Shown piece by piece: positions 1-11,133 of a stretch of DNA of 64,000 nucleotides (position 1 is the first letter of the stretch; each line of letters opens with the position of its first letter). Origin of the DNA: Ricinus communis (lineage: Eukaryota; Streptophyta; Magnoliopsida; Malpighiales; Euphorbiaceae); NCBI RefSeq assembly GCF_019578655.1, contig NC_063259.1, positions 29,313,277 to 29,377,276 on the forward strand. The letters are read 5' to 3'. The notes below the pieces were generated by a model. That model saw only the letters and a list, made by a program, of their open reading frames with translations. It made no database searches and was not told the origin of the DNA. Made by a program: the position numbers and the translations under genes.

Positions 1-267
1 CTTTCACTTTGCTGATTGTAAATATTGTTATCCTTACCTCTTCTGATATTAGAATTGAGTTTCCTACTGGTGGGCTTTAGCTGCTAGAATTCTGTGAGTT
101 CATTTGTTGTTCTTGATAAATTTTAGTCATAATTTTGAATTAAATTACTCAAGCACACTGTTAGACTTAGAACATTCAACATAGGGGAAATCTTAGATTT
201 CTTGACTTGCTTACATTGCACTCTATCTATGTTACATAGACTAAATAATCTTATTTCTGTGTGTCAG

Positions 268-3200
268 GTGAGAAAGATAGCATATATCAAAGGGAACTCT
301 GTTCCACATGCAAACATCAAAGTCCTTGATAAGCTTATTGCTGCTCGTCATGAGCTTGCTCAGGTTTTTTTTCTTTTTCCTTTCTGTGTCTAATTTCTTT
401 TAATCGTAGTTGATAAATGATATTTTTTACCAATTTATCAACTGAGATTCCACATTTTATACAATAGTCTATATGCTTTTCTTGTATTTTGTTCTTTGGG
501 AAATGCAGATAATGGGGTATAAATCTTATGCCGAATTCATGGTGAAACCAAATTTGGCCTCGTCCCCTAAAGTTGTAACATCCTTTCTCAATGAGATGAG
601 CCAATTGGTCAGGCCAAAAGCTGATAAGGTATTTTTGTCTCTATGGATACATGCTGTGCACAAAATATTGATATTTTCTCAGTATGGACTATGTTACAAT
701 TTTTTCTCTTCTTGATTTGTGTGTAGGAATTTGAGGCAATTAGAAACTTTAAGAAACAAAAATGTGGTAAAAAATGTATTGATTTAGAGCCATGGGATGA
801 AGCACACTATACAGGGATGATGAAGTCTTCTGCTCAGAATTTGGACTCTTCGGTAGGTTATGGAATTTTTGCTTGTTTTTCATTTCATTTTCTTTTATGG
901 GTTGCTTCCTTCTTGTTCCTTTTGGATATAAATTTGACCTCTTAAAGTTATGTCCTTTCACTTCTATATTTTGGAGAAAGATTTGTATTCTAAGATCTTA
1001 ACTTATTGTTTCAATTGCAAGCATTTATCCTCTCTCAATTTCCTCCCTCTTTTAATGCAGATAGTAGCATCATATTTCCCTTTGGCACAGTGCATTGAAG
1101 GTTTGAAAGTACTGGTGAATTCGTTATTTGGTGCAACATTTCATAACGTTCCAATGGCGCCTGGAGAATCATGGCACCCAGACGTGCTCAAAATGGCATT
1201 TCATCATCCTGAAGAGGTATATACATGGATGACTGGAGCTGGGAGCCCTTGATAGTGTCTATTGTTATAACATAACTCTTAACAATGTTTTAGGTATTTA
1301 GATAATTCACTAGTGCCTACTATTTCCATTAATTGCAGTTTTCAGTTATGCACACGCCCATGGCTGTTTTGGCATTGTTTGATCACATTGAGGCCTTATG
1401 CTTTTGTTTCAGGGTGATTTGGGGTATCTATACCTTGATCTATATTCCAGGAAGGGCAAATATCCAGGTTGTGCTAACTTTGCAATTAAAGGAGGCTGCC
1501 GCTTTTCTGAAACAGATTACCAGCTTCCTGTATGTTGATAGATTTTATGTGCCACTAATGGATACTTGGTTGCATGTAATTTAATCCAAATGTCTAGTTA
1601 ATGTAGTATTTTGTAGTCACTTCCTCTATTAATTGTACTTTGGCAGTCAATCTAATTTAGTTGGAAACTACTACATAGACTGATAGAGACCGTGATTGGT
1701 TTGTTAAGGGATGGAACATAAAATTGACTATCATCATGGCACCCAAAATATTGTGCTATTCTTTTTGTTCATCTAAGTGGCGAGGGAATGTTAACTTGAC
1801 AATCTGGCTTCTTATGTGAGAAATGCATTGGGTAAAGGTCATATCACGCAATGCTAGCCGAACAAATCTCTGACTTAGCTCTTTAGTGGTATAACCTGGA
1901 TATGATCTCGCCATTTGGTCTTCTTTTTTCTTAAAAGAAGTTTATACTCTCAGTTTTATGTTTAATGCCTTGTGTTACAAGTTTATTACACCTAATAAGA
2001 GCCATCTACAGGCATACATTTGTTATGAGAAATATCTTATTCTCTATAAAGAATACAAACTCACTGTATTTTTTTAAAAGAAATTTAAATTCTTCCTGAC
2101 TTAGGCACTTATGTGGTACACTGCAGGTTGTGGCCCTTGTTTGTAATTTTTCAGGATCACGTAGTTCATCTAATGTGAGGCTCAACCATTGGGAAGTGGA
2201 AACCCTATTTCATGAGTTTGGACATGCTCTTCATTCCTTATTCTCAAGAACGGTATAATAGTGGTCATACCTTGCTACAAAATGAAGAACATGCGGTCCT
2301 TTCTTTTTTATTCACAACCTCTCATGAACATTCTTGTAGGATTATCAACATTTTTCAGGTACTAGGGTGGTTCTTGACTTCGCTGAGATGCCTTCCAACC
2401 TCTTTGAGTAAGTAACAAATAGTAAATTTCTATATTGGCATCCTCCCTTTTTCTGTAATAAAATATGTTCATTGCTTATGGAGATAGTTGTCCATTACTT
2501 GTATAGATATACACGAAATATTTTTAGAGAAGGTTGAATTGTCCCCTATCATCCACAAATATCTTAAAGCCATTCTGAAATAGTAGAAGTCCTCATCAAA
2601 ATATTGTTCCAAGTATTAAAGTGTCCAATTGCTGTCTTCAATTTGTTGTAGTCTGGTGAATTTCAACTTATACAATTTAGTGTTTGGCTAAATATATTTA
2701 ACCATTTATATCACCCCTGAAAATAATTGTACGCTATTAGTGATAGTTGATGTAATGTTCATCTCTGTGCATCCATAGGTATTACGCTTGGGATTACAGA
2801 GTGTTGAGAACATTTGCTAAGCACTATTCAACTGGTGAAATAATACCTGAGAAGTTGGTGAAGGCAATGCAAGGTGCTAGAGATATGTTTTCAGCAACTG
2901 AATTGCAACGCCAGGTTTATTATTATTTTTCTTTTTGGGACTTAGAATGAATTAGCTACTGATGCCTTTAAGCACTTCTCATGTTTGAGACAAGGAAAGA
3001 AGTTGGTCAATTTTTGTTTACTTGTCAATTCATTAGGTTTTCTATGCATTGGTTGACCAAACACTTTTTGGAGAACAACCAGCCTCATCTAGGGATACAA
3101 GTTCTATTGTTGCAGATCTTAAGAGGCAGCATACCAGTTGGAAGCATGTCGAGGGTACACACTGGCAGATCAGGTTCAGTCATCTTGTAAACTATGGTGC

Positions 3201-3792
3201 AGGTATGTCTGGATTCATGGATCATAAGGTCTTCTGTTTGCTGATAAGATAGCTATGGTTTTTCAGCATGTGCTTTTTGTCTATATGTGATATCCGAGCA
3301 CCAAAGCAATTAAAAGCTCTAAATTAGTTTACAAAATAATTATCCTTGCTGTAGCTCAAGTGGTACTATGATGGCAATGCGGCTATTCTTTCTTATACTC
3401 CATTTCCTTAAAGAAAAAATGAAAAATAATATTTCTAAAGTGCTAGTAGCCAAAGATAGTGAAAGGGTTCATATATTTCTTATGAGATGATTTTCGTGTG
3501 CTTTGTAGGTTACTATAGCTACTTGTATGCTAGATGTTTTGCAGCAACCATCTGGCAAAAGTTATGCCAGGAAGATCCACTTTCATTAACCACTGGAACT
3601 GCTCTCAGAACAAAGTTATTGCAACATGGCGGAGCCAAAGAACCAGCGGAAATGTTGAATGATTTAGCAGGAGAAGGGATTGTGAGGTATTGCAATGGCG
3701 GGATAGTTCCTGACATGACGAGCTTCTTGGATGAGTTAGATCTGGTGGAAGATCAGCATCTGCAAATCCAAATGCGGTCAACTGCAAGATAG
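268..3792 (+). CDS. OCT1: Mitochondrial intermediate/octapeptidyl peptidase (M3 zinc metallopeptidase), 5' end outside window
   Basis: Ten exons are visible: 268-363, 509-628, 727-852, 1061-1216, 1413-1529, 2127-2252, 2340-2407, 2779-2914, 3037-3202 and 3509-3792. All are bounded by AG/GT with closing phases and give the C-terminal 464 residues, ending in TAG. The zinc site HEFGH is encoded at 2211-2225. The third ligand region (DFAEMPSNLFE) lies in the next exon, as in thimet oligopeptidase family M3. Other family stretches are NVPMAPGESWHPDV and FAIKGGCRFSETDYQ. Family knowledge: the Arabidopsis counterpart (At5g51540) trims N-terminal octapeptides in the mitochondrial matrix after the general processing peptidase. 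The N-terminal part and any transit peptide lie upstream of base 1, so localisation cannot be seen here. Bases 1-267 look intronic. The stop faces the stop of the next gene, 695 bases away on the other strand. A plastid or cytosolic M3 peptidase is the less likely alternative. Confidence 0.94.
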
Positions 3793-4487
3793 AAATGGAT
3801 CAATTCCAGCCAAAAGTGGGAATGAGAAGGAGAACCATGAGAATAGAAGATGGGAAGTTTATAGCTGGAAATGTGATGGAGCTAATTGTTAGAACAATGG
3901 TCGGATCATTTTACTGTTTTAGGCAAACGGACTCTAACAGGCTTCCTTCACTTAAGGACCTACACGGCCAATGTGGGCACGGCATGGGCACCTTAGGAAC
4001 CATCCGAACACGGGAGTTGGACATTTTTCACATGAGCTTGTTACTTGTAAAGATTGGCGGAGAAGTGCGACCTACTACACCTGCTTTTCATCAACCAATA
4101 CTCACATTTGCAGGCACACATTTGCTTTGATCTCACATAACCTTTAAAATTCACGGGATACTTCTTTTCTGAATGCCGTTTGTATCAGTTGTCCTAACGA
4201 AACGAGATAGATATTGAGATCAGAATTCTTTGGTTCTGTTGTTACAGTTGTCATTAATAGAATTGATGAATCTAAAATCTTAAAATTCTTGAAATGAATT
4301 CTTATCTGATCTAAAGGATCGAATTTTGTCAATCAGAGTATTCTCTTTTTGATGGAATGGAAAAAATGAATTTGAGTGTGGCTTATTGACAAATTGCAAT
4401 ATTCACTATATCTTAATAATGAGGGTAGGCTTGCAATTATGCAAGTTGATAAAAGAAAATGTTTAGATGTTATTCCCTTCTGTACCA
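3793..4487. other. Convergent 3' UTR / short intergenic interval
   Basis: This is the gap between the stop codons of the M3 peptidase (+) and the photolyase-hydrolase gene (-). It should hold both 3' untranslated regions. An open frame at 3795-4130 (+) has no family resemblance and directly follows the peptidase stop, so I read it as UTR. No terminator-like or RNA-gene structure was recognised. Confidence 0.6.
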
Positions 4488-7400
4488 CTATGTCAAACTC
4501 CCCGCTAGAATTTTGCTTTCTGCTGCCACAACCCATTCACAAATGATAGGATTTACTTCTTCTGGTAGCTCATCATGGGGACAGTGGCCTGCAATTTTTA
4601 ACCAGCCTCGGTGATTAATGCTTTCTGAGAAACAGTATCAAACAACTTGATGATAGGGCAATGAAATTACCAGCATCCAATTTCCTTATCACGACTCCAG
4701 AACAATGATCTTTGAGCATGGACACTTTGAATTTAGAGTCGGATATAGGATCTTTCATTCCCTAAAAGTACATAAATTGATCAGTGGCAACACTTTAAGC
4801 AGGCAACGAGGAATTACAATTGGATTATCAAATTGATGAAGAAAAGGACGAAAATAAGACATCAGTTTTCAGCATGGCAGAGATTACCTGTACGATTAGA
4901 ACTTTATCCTTTAAATCTTCCAAGAGATAATTAAGTGGAAGAGAGAGATTGAAACTGAAAATACTTTCCAGGACCACTATTACACCAGGATCGAAGGACT
5001 GTCAGGCATGTTAAGGTGATGATTGCATCATATAATTTTTCCATTCCTAACAGTAAGAAAAATTAGATGGCCTATATATTTTTATTAATCAAGAGGATAC
5101 AGCTCTTAGCATTTCATTAATAAGCAAATCATCAGCTCTCTCTGTTTTCTGCAAGACAAGATTCTCATCAAAAACCTTTTTGAAAATTGAATTCAACTCA
5201 AGAACATCAAATGTGGATAAAGGAACGCTTACAGTTGGGTAGCAATTTTTCATTATTGTTCTAATGTTCAACCTTAAGTAAAGTAAAAGGAGCTCAGCCC
5301 CCAGCCGTGCAATCACAGATGTCTGTCTCTCCTGAAAATTACGGACAATTAAATGTGACGTTAGTAATGTTGAACTTTCAACCTGTTATAAGTAACAGAG
5401 AAAAGTCAGACGGTTGGTAGTTGGATGGGCAGAGTTTGGTTTAAAAATACAGGTCCTGCTGTAGTGCTCTCAATTTATGAATAAGGCACGGAAAGAGGCA
5501 ACCTTCTGTATCACAGTTTGAATCGTTTGTTATGAAACAAACGCCACAAAGCAAAAAGCACCTAGTGATTAGTTTGAAACCTCAGTCATATAAAACTTCA
5601 TGATAATTTCAAAAGGTTTCTAGCAAAAAATCAAATAAGGTCTTTTGGCACAGCTGTCAAAGAGTATGGAGAGCCTCTGAATGACATTCTACTTGGCAGG
5701 AAAATAAGATACTTACACGATCAACCAGAAACTGAAGACTGGATACAACATTCAACAACACAATATCTCGGTAATAGCAAACTGGATCAAATTGACAGTG
5801 TTCAGGAGGCAAAACAAAGAAACAAGCATATTTCAATCTGTGTAAGACGGTGTGTCACAAGTGAAGTATTCAGACTTACTTTGGTGAACTGTGGATAACC
5901 ATATCCTGGAATAACATCCCCAGCACTGTTGATAAGGACAATAGACTTGACCAATGCAGGCCAAAAACATGCAACAATTGATGTAAAATACCCTGGAGAT
6001 TGAGATAGTGGCTATAGTGAGTATTGGAGAGAAGTAACTGGTTGATGACTTTGTAAAAGTAAATTCAACATTAGACGCAGTATGGTGAATGAACAAGAAG
6101 CATAGCAAAGACTGCCTAAACAGAGAAACTAAACTAAAACATAATTTAAGATGAAATACTGGCCATCACCCTCATTGAAGGTAGCTTTAAAAAATTAGAC
6201 ATTTAGGTAAGGAGCCTGGACCATACCACCAATAGAGTTCCCAATGAGATGCACAGGTTCACCCACAACTTCAATTATAAAATCTTTCAGCAATTCAGAC
6301 CACATAAGTTCAGTGTACACAACATTTGGCTTTTCTGATTTTCCAAATCCCAAAATTGTGATTGCCCAAACACGGTTTCCACCTTTGGATATATCACGAA
6401 TATTATCGCGGTAGTGCTCCAAAAATGCACCAAAACCATGCACAAGGAGAACTGCAGGACCTTCATGACCAACAACAGTATACTGAAATAAAAACAATCA
6501 TTAAAAGGAAAACCACATGAATCTATCAACTAAAACTGCCTTCTCCAAAATAAATGCCTAACTCTCTATGTCAACAAGTTGAGATCTATATAATAACCTG
6601 CAGTCTGCAGGAAGATAAAGAAGGAATTAATTGCTCAATTGTTTTTTATCAGTTTTTAGCTCTGTACCTGAATTAAATACCCATTCCATCGCCATATTCG
6701 GACAGAATATGTTCCTCCAACACTTATTTGACCTTTTAGAGCCATAAGCCAATACCACTGCCATAAAGTTCAATTGAAATATTTCAATAGACTTGTATAA
6801 ATAACACAAGTTATGCATAAAACAGGGAAGAAGAAAGGATTAAATTATCTATGATAAGAAGGGGAAAACATTTCATTCACAACAATCAATGCATGCACAT
6901 ACGCTTCATATTTTGAAAGAAGCCAATAGCAAATGACAAATACCTCCATTGAGCACACAGCATCAGCAGCTGCAGCAACAGTGGTTGTTGAATATCCAAA
7001 GGGCGATAGAAATCCAGCATTTCGTTCCTTCTCATATTTGATTGCTTCATAATGCACCCTCCTTCTAGATATAATGCCAAGACAAAGTGAAGGACCAAAG
7101 AGTGTGAAAAATGAAGCCCCATCCCGACTTTCAGCATTACGTAACCGCTCATGTACCCTGCTATGAGATCAAGCCAAAGACTCATTACTTCTAAGTAAAA
7201 CTAAATCTCACTCTCCACCTCAAAGCTACAGAAATTTATACAGTTTGAGAGCATGCAAAGGCTCAATAAGATACTATAAACAATTAACCAAAAGAACTTT
7301 GCACAATTTCTTACAAAGTTTCAGATCAGATAATATAAAAAGTTCCAAATGTTAGAGAATACAGCATAAAAACTCTGGAGGAGGCTATATTCACGCCAAT

Positions 7401-9015
7401 TGAATGTTCCTTGTTTAATTGTGCCGCACAATTCTTCAGAATCACAGATGATTGAGATCTTTTTTCAAAAAAGAATTTGTAAATTAAGAAAATGATTTTG
7501 ATTAAACTAAGACAAGATGTGCTTGTGAACATGGACACATTGGCAGCAGTAAATCATTAAATAAAATGGATGAAGATCGCAAAGTTGCATATTTGACAGT
7601 AATTGCAGAAATTCTTACTGATATATGAAATACATAATGCCACATACTCTTGCCAGTCATCTCTAGCGGTTCCCTCCAGATATCTCAAGTATGCAGCCAA
7701 GGCATTCAGTACTTTATTCGTCCCACCTCCCACGAAATTTTGCCTTTGTGTGACAAAAACAGAATTTTCCACTCTCTTCCTTTGACTTTGATTGAAATTC
7801 AAATTCACATCCGTGCCCCTAAATTTTGATAGTTTGTTATGCAATATGGTTTCAGTAGGCATCTCCTTGATCAAACTCCAGCTCTCTTTCAATTTGAAGG
7901 GACTTTCATTCACAAATTTCTTCAGCTCATCCAATGTGGGCATAGAACCTGACATTGTTTCAGTCCACTATTTTCAAAACAGAAATAACTTTGCACAATT
8001 GTAATTACTTTCACTAGATAAAAGTGATGGGCAGAACAAGCACTAAGTAATTATTTAGACTTGGAAACTTACCCCAGTCGAGTTCCATTGGCGTGGCAGG
8101 TAAGGTTGGGGGCAAAATAGGTGATGTTACTGGCAACTGAAGTTTCTTAAAATGATCATGTGATGCAGGCAAGTCTTTTAGATTCTACAGAACATAGAGA
8201 TATACAACTAGCAAATATATAGTCAACTGCAGCAAGTTTAAAAATAAAGAGAGAGAGAGAGAGGAAAAGATGCTTATTATTACTACCTTAATATCATAAA
8301 AAGGAGTCTGCCAAAGAACTATCTTTGGATTAACATCTAAATGAGGTTGTGATTTTGTCAAATTTTGTTTAACAATCTCTACTGTCGAGCGGAGATGGTA
8401 CTCTACCTCCTCTTCCGCAAATACAACAGTAGCTTCCACCTGTCACAAAATATTTAGGAAAACAAGCTTATTATAGCAATAGATATTACAAAATTAACAA
8501 TTTAATTAATTAAATAATTAATAACCTCTTGTACAAGGTCTCTTATGACACCCTCAGCACTCCCAAACCTAATCATCAAATTAGACCCTTGTTCTTTTAA
8601 TGAATTCCTTAAATCTTGCAGTGCGAAAAGCACAATTTCTAGCATTTCGTCAGAGTATCCTACAACAAGCAAGCACGCACGCACGCACGCACGCCATTGT
8701 AAACTCTGCCATATAAATTGTTTCATTTGCAATAAAATAGTTCAAACAATACTAACGAGAAAGAATAATGTGATCGAAAACGTAAAGAGGAAGCAGCGAG
8801 GAAGGAGAGTGATTAGAAGCTTGTAAAAGGCCAAAGTGATCATCAACGCGAAGGTCCTGCTTGAACCAGAGAATAGCTGAGCTAGTGCGGCGTCGGTTTG
8901 TCGTTTGTGGAGAAAGAGAGCAAAAGCAGCATGGGTTGTTGAATCGAAGAGGAGGTGTTCGGAGAGAGGGGGAGGGAGAAAGAAAGCGCGGGAAAAAGAG
9001 GAGGGCCATGACCAT
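4488..9015 (-). CDS. Photolyase-like N-terminal domain fused to alpha/beta hydrolase (At4g25290-type)
   Basis: Fourteen coding exons in transcript order: 9015-8757, 8659-8526, 8439-8287, 8184-8073, 7948-7648, 7157-6944, 6757-6668, 6482-6227, 5992-5880, 5331-5233, 5148-5101, 4998-4888, 4761-4671 and 4588-4488. Phases close and give 693 residues. Residues 1-44 are basic, rich in Ser and Pro, and look like an organelle transit peptide. From about residue 46 (AILWFKQDLRVDDHFGLLQA) comes the Rossmann-like N-terminal domain of DNA photolyases and cryptochromes. The FAD-binding catalytic domain is replaced by an alpha/beta hydrolase from about residue 422. This shows VLLVHGFGAF, the nucleophile elbow GNSIGG (Ser504), an acidic residue in GMKDPISDS (Asp634) and the histidine in GHCPHDELPEE (His662). 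Start choice: ATG at 9015; an in-frame ATG at 9009 has the better context. The fusion is known in plants and its substrate is unknown. DNA repair activity is unlikely without the FAD domain. Between 5332 and 5879 I assume a single intron; an extra micro-exon there cannot be excluded. Confidence 0.92.
5149..5232 (-). other. 84-nt in-frame, stop-free intron (exitron-like) in the photolyase-hydrolase gene
   Basis: On the minus strand this segment begins GTAAGC and ends TTGCAG. It interrupts the conserved stretch KNCYPT/KTERADD. It is exactly 28 codons long and lacks a stop, so the open frame reads straight through it. I call it an intron because its removal restores the family sequence. Retention would insert 28 residues into the hydrolase domain. 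Confidence 0.75.
8673..8694. repeat. GCAC microsatellite within a 97-nt intron
   Basis: Five to six copies of a four-base GCAC/ACGC unit lie inside the first intron (8660-8756) of the photolyase-hydrolase gene. This is a simple sequence repeat with no other evident role. Confidence 0.8.
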
Positions 9016-11133
9016 GAGAAGAAAATAGATTGGTAATTATGGATGGTGTATGTATAGTAGTCCATCAAGTAGTGGAAAGAAGGTGATTTTTAAAATTCTT
9101 TTTTTTTTTTTTCTTTTTTAAATTAGCAGATGTTGTTCGAGAGAATCTGGAATTGTGGAGGAGAGTTTTGGAGGAGTAGAGGGTTAGGAATGAGCCACGA
9201 CTTCCATAGTTTCATTTCCGCTGTGTTTTTGTTTGTGCAAATGAGAATCTGGACTGCATTTTCTACTGTTTAACGCTCTTCCCCTGCTACTGGTTTGTCC
9301 CGTTCTTCGCGGGAATTCCAAGGTTACTTTTATATTTACTAATTATCATTAAACATTAAAAAAAATTAATACATATATATTAATTATAAATAATAAGTTT
9401 CATCTTTAATCAATTAATATTAAAATATAATATATATTATTTTTTATTAATTGTAATGTTCATTTTAAATTTAAATAAAGTATTTAAATCTATAATTTAA
9501 ATAAAATTTTGTGTCTAATTATCGAAAATAAAAATTAAAAAAAAAAATTTAGTACAGTACCTAGACTCTAAACGTTAACGTTGAAAGTTAAAATTTTAGG
9601 TTTCTTTCTTAAAATATGACCGTTTATATTTTATTTTTTATAAAAGAATTCCACTTCTTCTAATCTATTACTTTTCTGTTTGAAAATTGTATAGTTATTC
9701 ATTTTTTATTATCTCAATGATCTATCAATTAATTATAGAATTAATAATATTTAATTTAATAATAAAATTATTTTTAAGTAATTTTTTATTAAACTACAAA
9801 ATTATAAATCTATTTAAATTCTTTCATTTTATATTTTAATAATATTAAAATATATTACCATTTATTAATTATAACTTCGATAAAATTAATAATATTATAA
9901 TTTATTTCATAAATTATTATTATTAAAATTCAACTGGATTAATATTAAATTATAAAAATTTAATTGCATTCACGTATAAAATTAAAAAGATGATAAAACT
10001 ATATATATATATATTCAAGATGATAAAAAATAAAGTTACTAAATCTTTAAATAAAAAGCTCATAACGATAAAATATATTTTATTCTTATTTCTCAAATTT
10101 GTCAATACGTTTTTTAAAATATCGAAATATTCTCATTTTTTATTTGTATTTCATGATTTAAACTTACTCGAAAAGTGTTGTAACTGAGTTGTCCAATTTT
10201 ATCCTGTACGCACTACTTATTCAATAATGTCCATCCCTTACTAAAATTAAGCCACTTAAGAAATAAAGTTCTAAATTTAGAATGATTTATTTTATTTAAG
10301 ACTCAAACTATTTTGATCGTGTCAATTATTATACAACATAAATTTAGAATGTGAATTTTGGATTTTTCTTTATTTTTTATCAACATCGTTGATAAAAAAT
10401 ATAAAAAAAAAAAAGTTATTAATTTAAAGAGGAATTAGTGGAGCTGATTAAATAATAAAAATAATAAATTCAAAAGATAAATTAGTAGCATTGATAAAAA
10501 GATTATAAATGTAATAAGAATTTTCTATGGGCATATATTTGAAACTAAATAAAATTTATGATTATAAGAAAATTGTAATTTAATGACGATTTGGATCTTA
10601 AATTTTTCTTTAGATTTTATATTTAATGTTATTGGTAAAATAATAAAAATTAAAAATAAATTATATAAATATCTTATTATATTATATAAATAAAAATTAT
10701 GAAATAGAATAATATTATAGTGAAATGAAATACAGCATATCATATATTTTTAAAGTTTTATATATAAATATTACTATATAAAAAGATATTATTTTTGAGC
10801 GAGACTGAAAATATATATAATTTATTATAATAAAAATTTTATTTTTATTTATAATTAATCTAAATTGGAATCATAATTTTTATCATAGAAGTTATTTCTA
10901 TGTACATTTTAGTATAGTAATTTCAAAGAGATATTAGCTGATAAAATTATAAGAAAAGACTTCCTAAAATCTAAGGGAAAAATGAAAGGATGTAACAAAA
11001 GTATGCAAAAATTTTATTAAGGGGAGGCAAATCATATTTTCAAGAATACAGGGGAGAAGAATGGAATAACTGAAAAACAGAAAGCCAAATAACGGGCAAT
11101 CGCTAACGACTAAACTAAACTAAACGAAAAGAA
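9016..11133. other. AT-rich divergent intergenic region
   Basis: This separates the start codons of the photolyase-hydrolase gene (-) and LPA2 (+), so both promoters must lie here. From about 9340 to 10990 the sequence is extremely AT-rich, with poly-A/poly-T runs and TA steps. Open frames in it (for example 9990-10187) have AT-driven composition and no family resemblance. No specific promoter motif could be assigned with confidence. Confidence 0.6.

Noticed and set aside
3795..4130. 111-codon open frame directly after the M3 peptidase stop
   Set aside because: No family resemblance, no own promoter or splice context, and it lies where the 3' UTR must be.
5708..5800. Possible extra exon in the photolyase-hydrolase gene (frame reading YRDIVLLNVV...QFLVDR)
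   Set aside because: No acceptor gives a closing phase for the whole stretch, and joining the flanking exons directly (FTK/ERQ) gives a plausible family sequence. Only a 15-base micro-exon would fit.
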